A stretch of 51,678 nucleotides of DNA, taken from positions 2,255-53,932 of the forward strand of contig DASO01000016.1 in assembly GCA_002503845.1 (NCBI GenBank), written 5' to 3'. This DNA comes from Euryarchaeota archaeon UBA24 (GTDB lineage: Archaea > Halobacteriota > Halobacteria > Halobacteriales > Hikarchaeaceae). Within the stretch, counting starts at the first letter, position 1. Each line of letters opens with the position of its first letter. Made by a program: the position numbers and the translations under genes. Shown in pieces: positions 51,460 through 51,678 of the stretch. The notes below the pieces were generated by a model. It did no database searches, was not told the DNA's origin, and saw only the letters and a list, made by a program, of their open reading frames with translations.

Positions 51460-51678
51460 TTACAGTTGTATTGAGGAAGAAGGTAGACTAATTTTAATTC
51501 CATCTGCATAAAGGGTGGGGTTTCGAATGATCCCATCGAGGTGCAATGGTGCTTCTACATCGCCTCCAATTCCTTTGTCATCCCCTATTGCCACATGGAC
51601 AGTTCCTGCTGCTTTTTCATCTAGCAAAACGGATCCAATTAATTCAACAACATCGAGGTTGGTTCCAATTCCTAGCTC
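51460..51678 (-). CDS. M29-type aminopeptidase, C-terminal part
   Basis: The last 72 codons of a gene that begins beyond the right edge. Recognisable C-terminal segments are ELGIGTNLDVVELIGSVLLD, EKAAGTVHVAIGDDKGIGG and EAPLHLDGIIRNPTLYADG, which match the metal-site region (conserved Glu, His, Asp) of leucyl aminopeptidases of the thermophilic M29 type. It is the upstream member of the operon with the zinc protein and two fluoride channels. Confidence 0.75.
   Translation of the reverse strand, partial: ELGIGTNLDVVELIGSVLLDEKAAGTVHVAIGDDKGIGGDVEAPLHLDGIIRNPTLYADGIKISLPSSSIQL

Overview
The window is archaeal chromosomal DNA of low to moderate GC, and its gene order closely follows that of Halobacteria. 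The evidence is the ribosomal/RNA polymerase run rpsM-rpsD-rpsK-rpoD-rpl18e-rplM-rpsI-rpoN-rpoK-eno-rpsB, continued by mevalonate kinase, isopentenyl phosphate kinase, RNase J, prenyl diphosphate synthase and GluRS. Further support comes from the runs eL8-eS28-eL24-ndk and eL21-rpoF-DUF655-ksgA-hemK-metE1-metE2, Tat-type lipoproteins, and several families I know mainly from haloarchaea (DUF5805 next to a recombinase, HVO_0476-like and HVO_2753-like zinc proteins, and a helix-hairpin-helix MutS-like ATPase). The base composition and the weakly acidic proteins do not fit a salt-in haloarchaeon. My inference is a marine, non-halophilic relative of Halobacteria, for example Marine Group IV / Hikarchaeia; this needs phylogenetics to confirm.

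Layout. Positions 1-8,996 are accessory: a truncated lipoprotein gene, a small membrane protein, an N-terminal remnant of PurL, a cluster of two ornithine-cyclodeaminase-like enzymes with a RidA protein and a cyclase-family hydrolase, a photolyase coupled to a dihydroxyphthalate-decarboxylase-like protein, and a ribbon-helix-helix/winged-helix protein paired with a tyrosine recombinase. Three 38-bp repeats follow the recombinase. Positions 8,997-14,294 carry ferric iron uptake (FbpA, FbpB, FbpC) interrupted by a Bacteroidota-like ferrochelatase and a strange tRNA-like RNA. Positions 14,372-16,819 hold small zinc proteins, a thiolase/DUF35 pair and a DUF302 protein.

Positions 16,930-35,666 are the conserved core: a translation/transcription run on the plus strand to 22,283, then a long minus-strand stretch (35,549 down to 22,288) of ribosomal proteins, RNAP subunits, enolase, isoprenoid synthesis, RNase J and GluRS, headed by tRNA-Ser(GCT). 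Mevalonate kinase, isopentenyl phosphate kinase and the prenyl synthase together support archaeal lipid and isoprenoid synthesis. Many of these genes overlap by 1-4 bases, which indicates translational coupling.

Positions 35,791-51,678 are metabolic: a YeiH-type membrane protein, MoaA with a Tfx regulator, an SRPBCC protein, an aminotransferase, the two subunits of a 2-oxoacid:ferredoxin oxidoreductase, an Mrp/NBP35 Fe-S carrier, the MutS-like ATPase with two small partners, a redoxin, ATP-dependent PEP carboxykinase, an alanine-glyoxylate-type aminotransferase, and a minus-strand operon of an M29 peptidase, an HVO_0476-like zinc protein and two fluoride channel subunits. The oxidoreductase, PEP carboxykinase and enolase suggest aerobic heterotrophy with gluconeogenesis. 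No rRNA, CRISPR array or insertion sequence was seen. The most unusual signals are non-coding: the tRNA-like gene at 12,963-13,055, a nested RNA fold at 27,957-28,064, the 38-bp repeats at 8,840-8,978 and the related palindrome in front of the photolyase gene.
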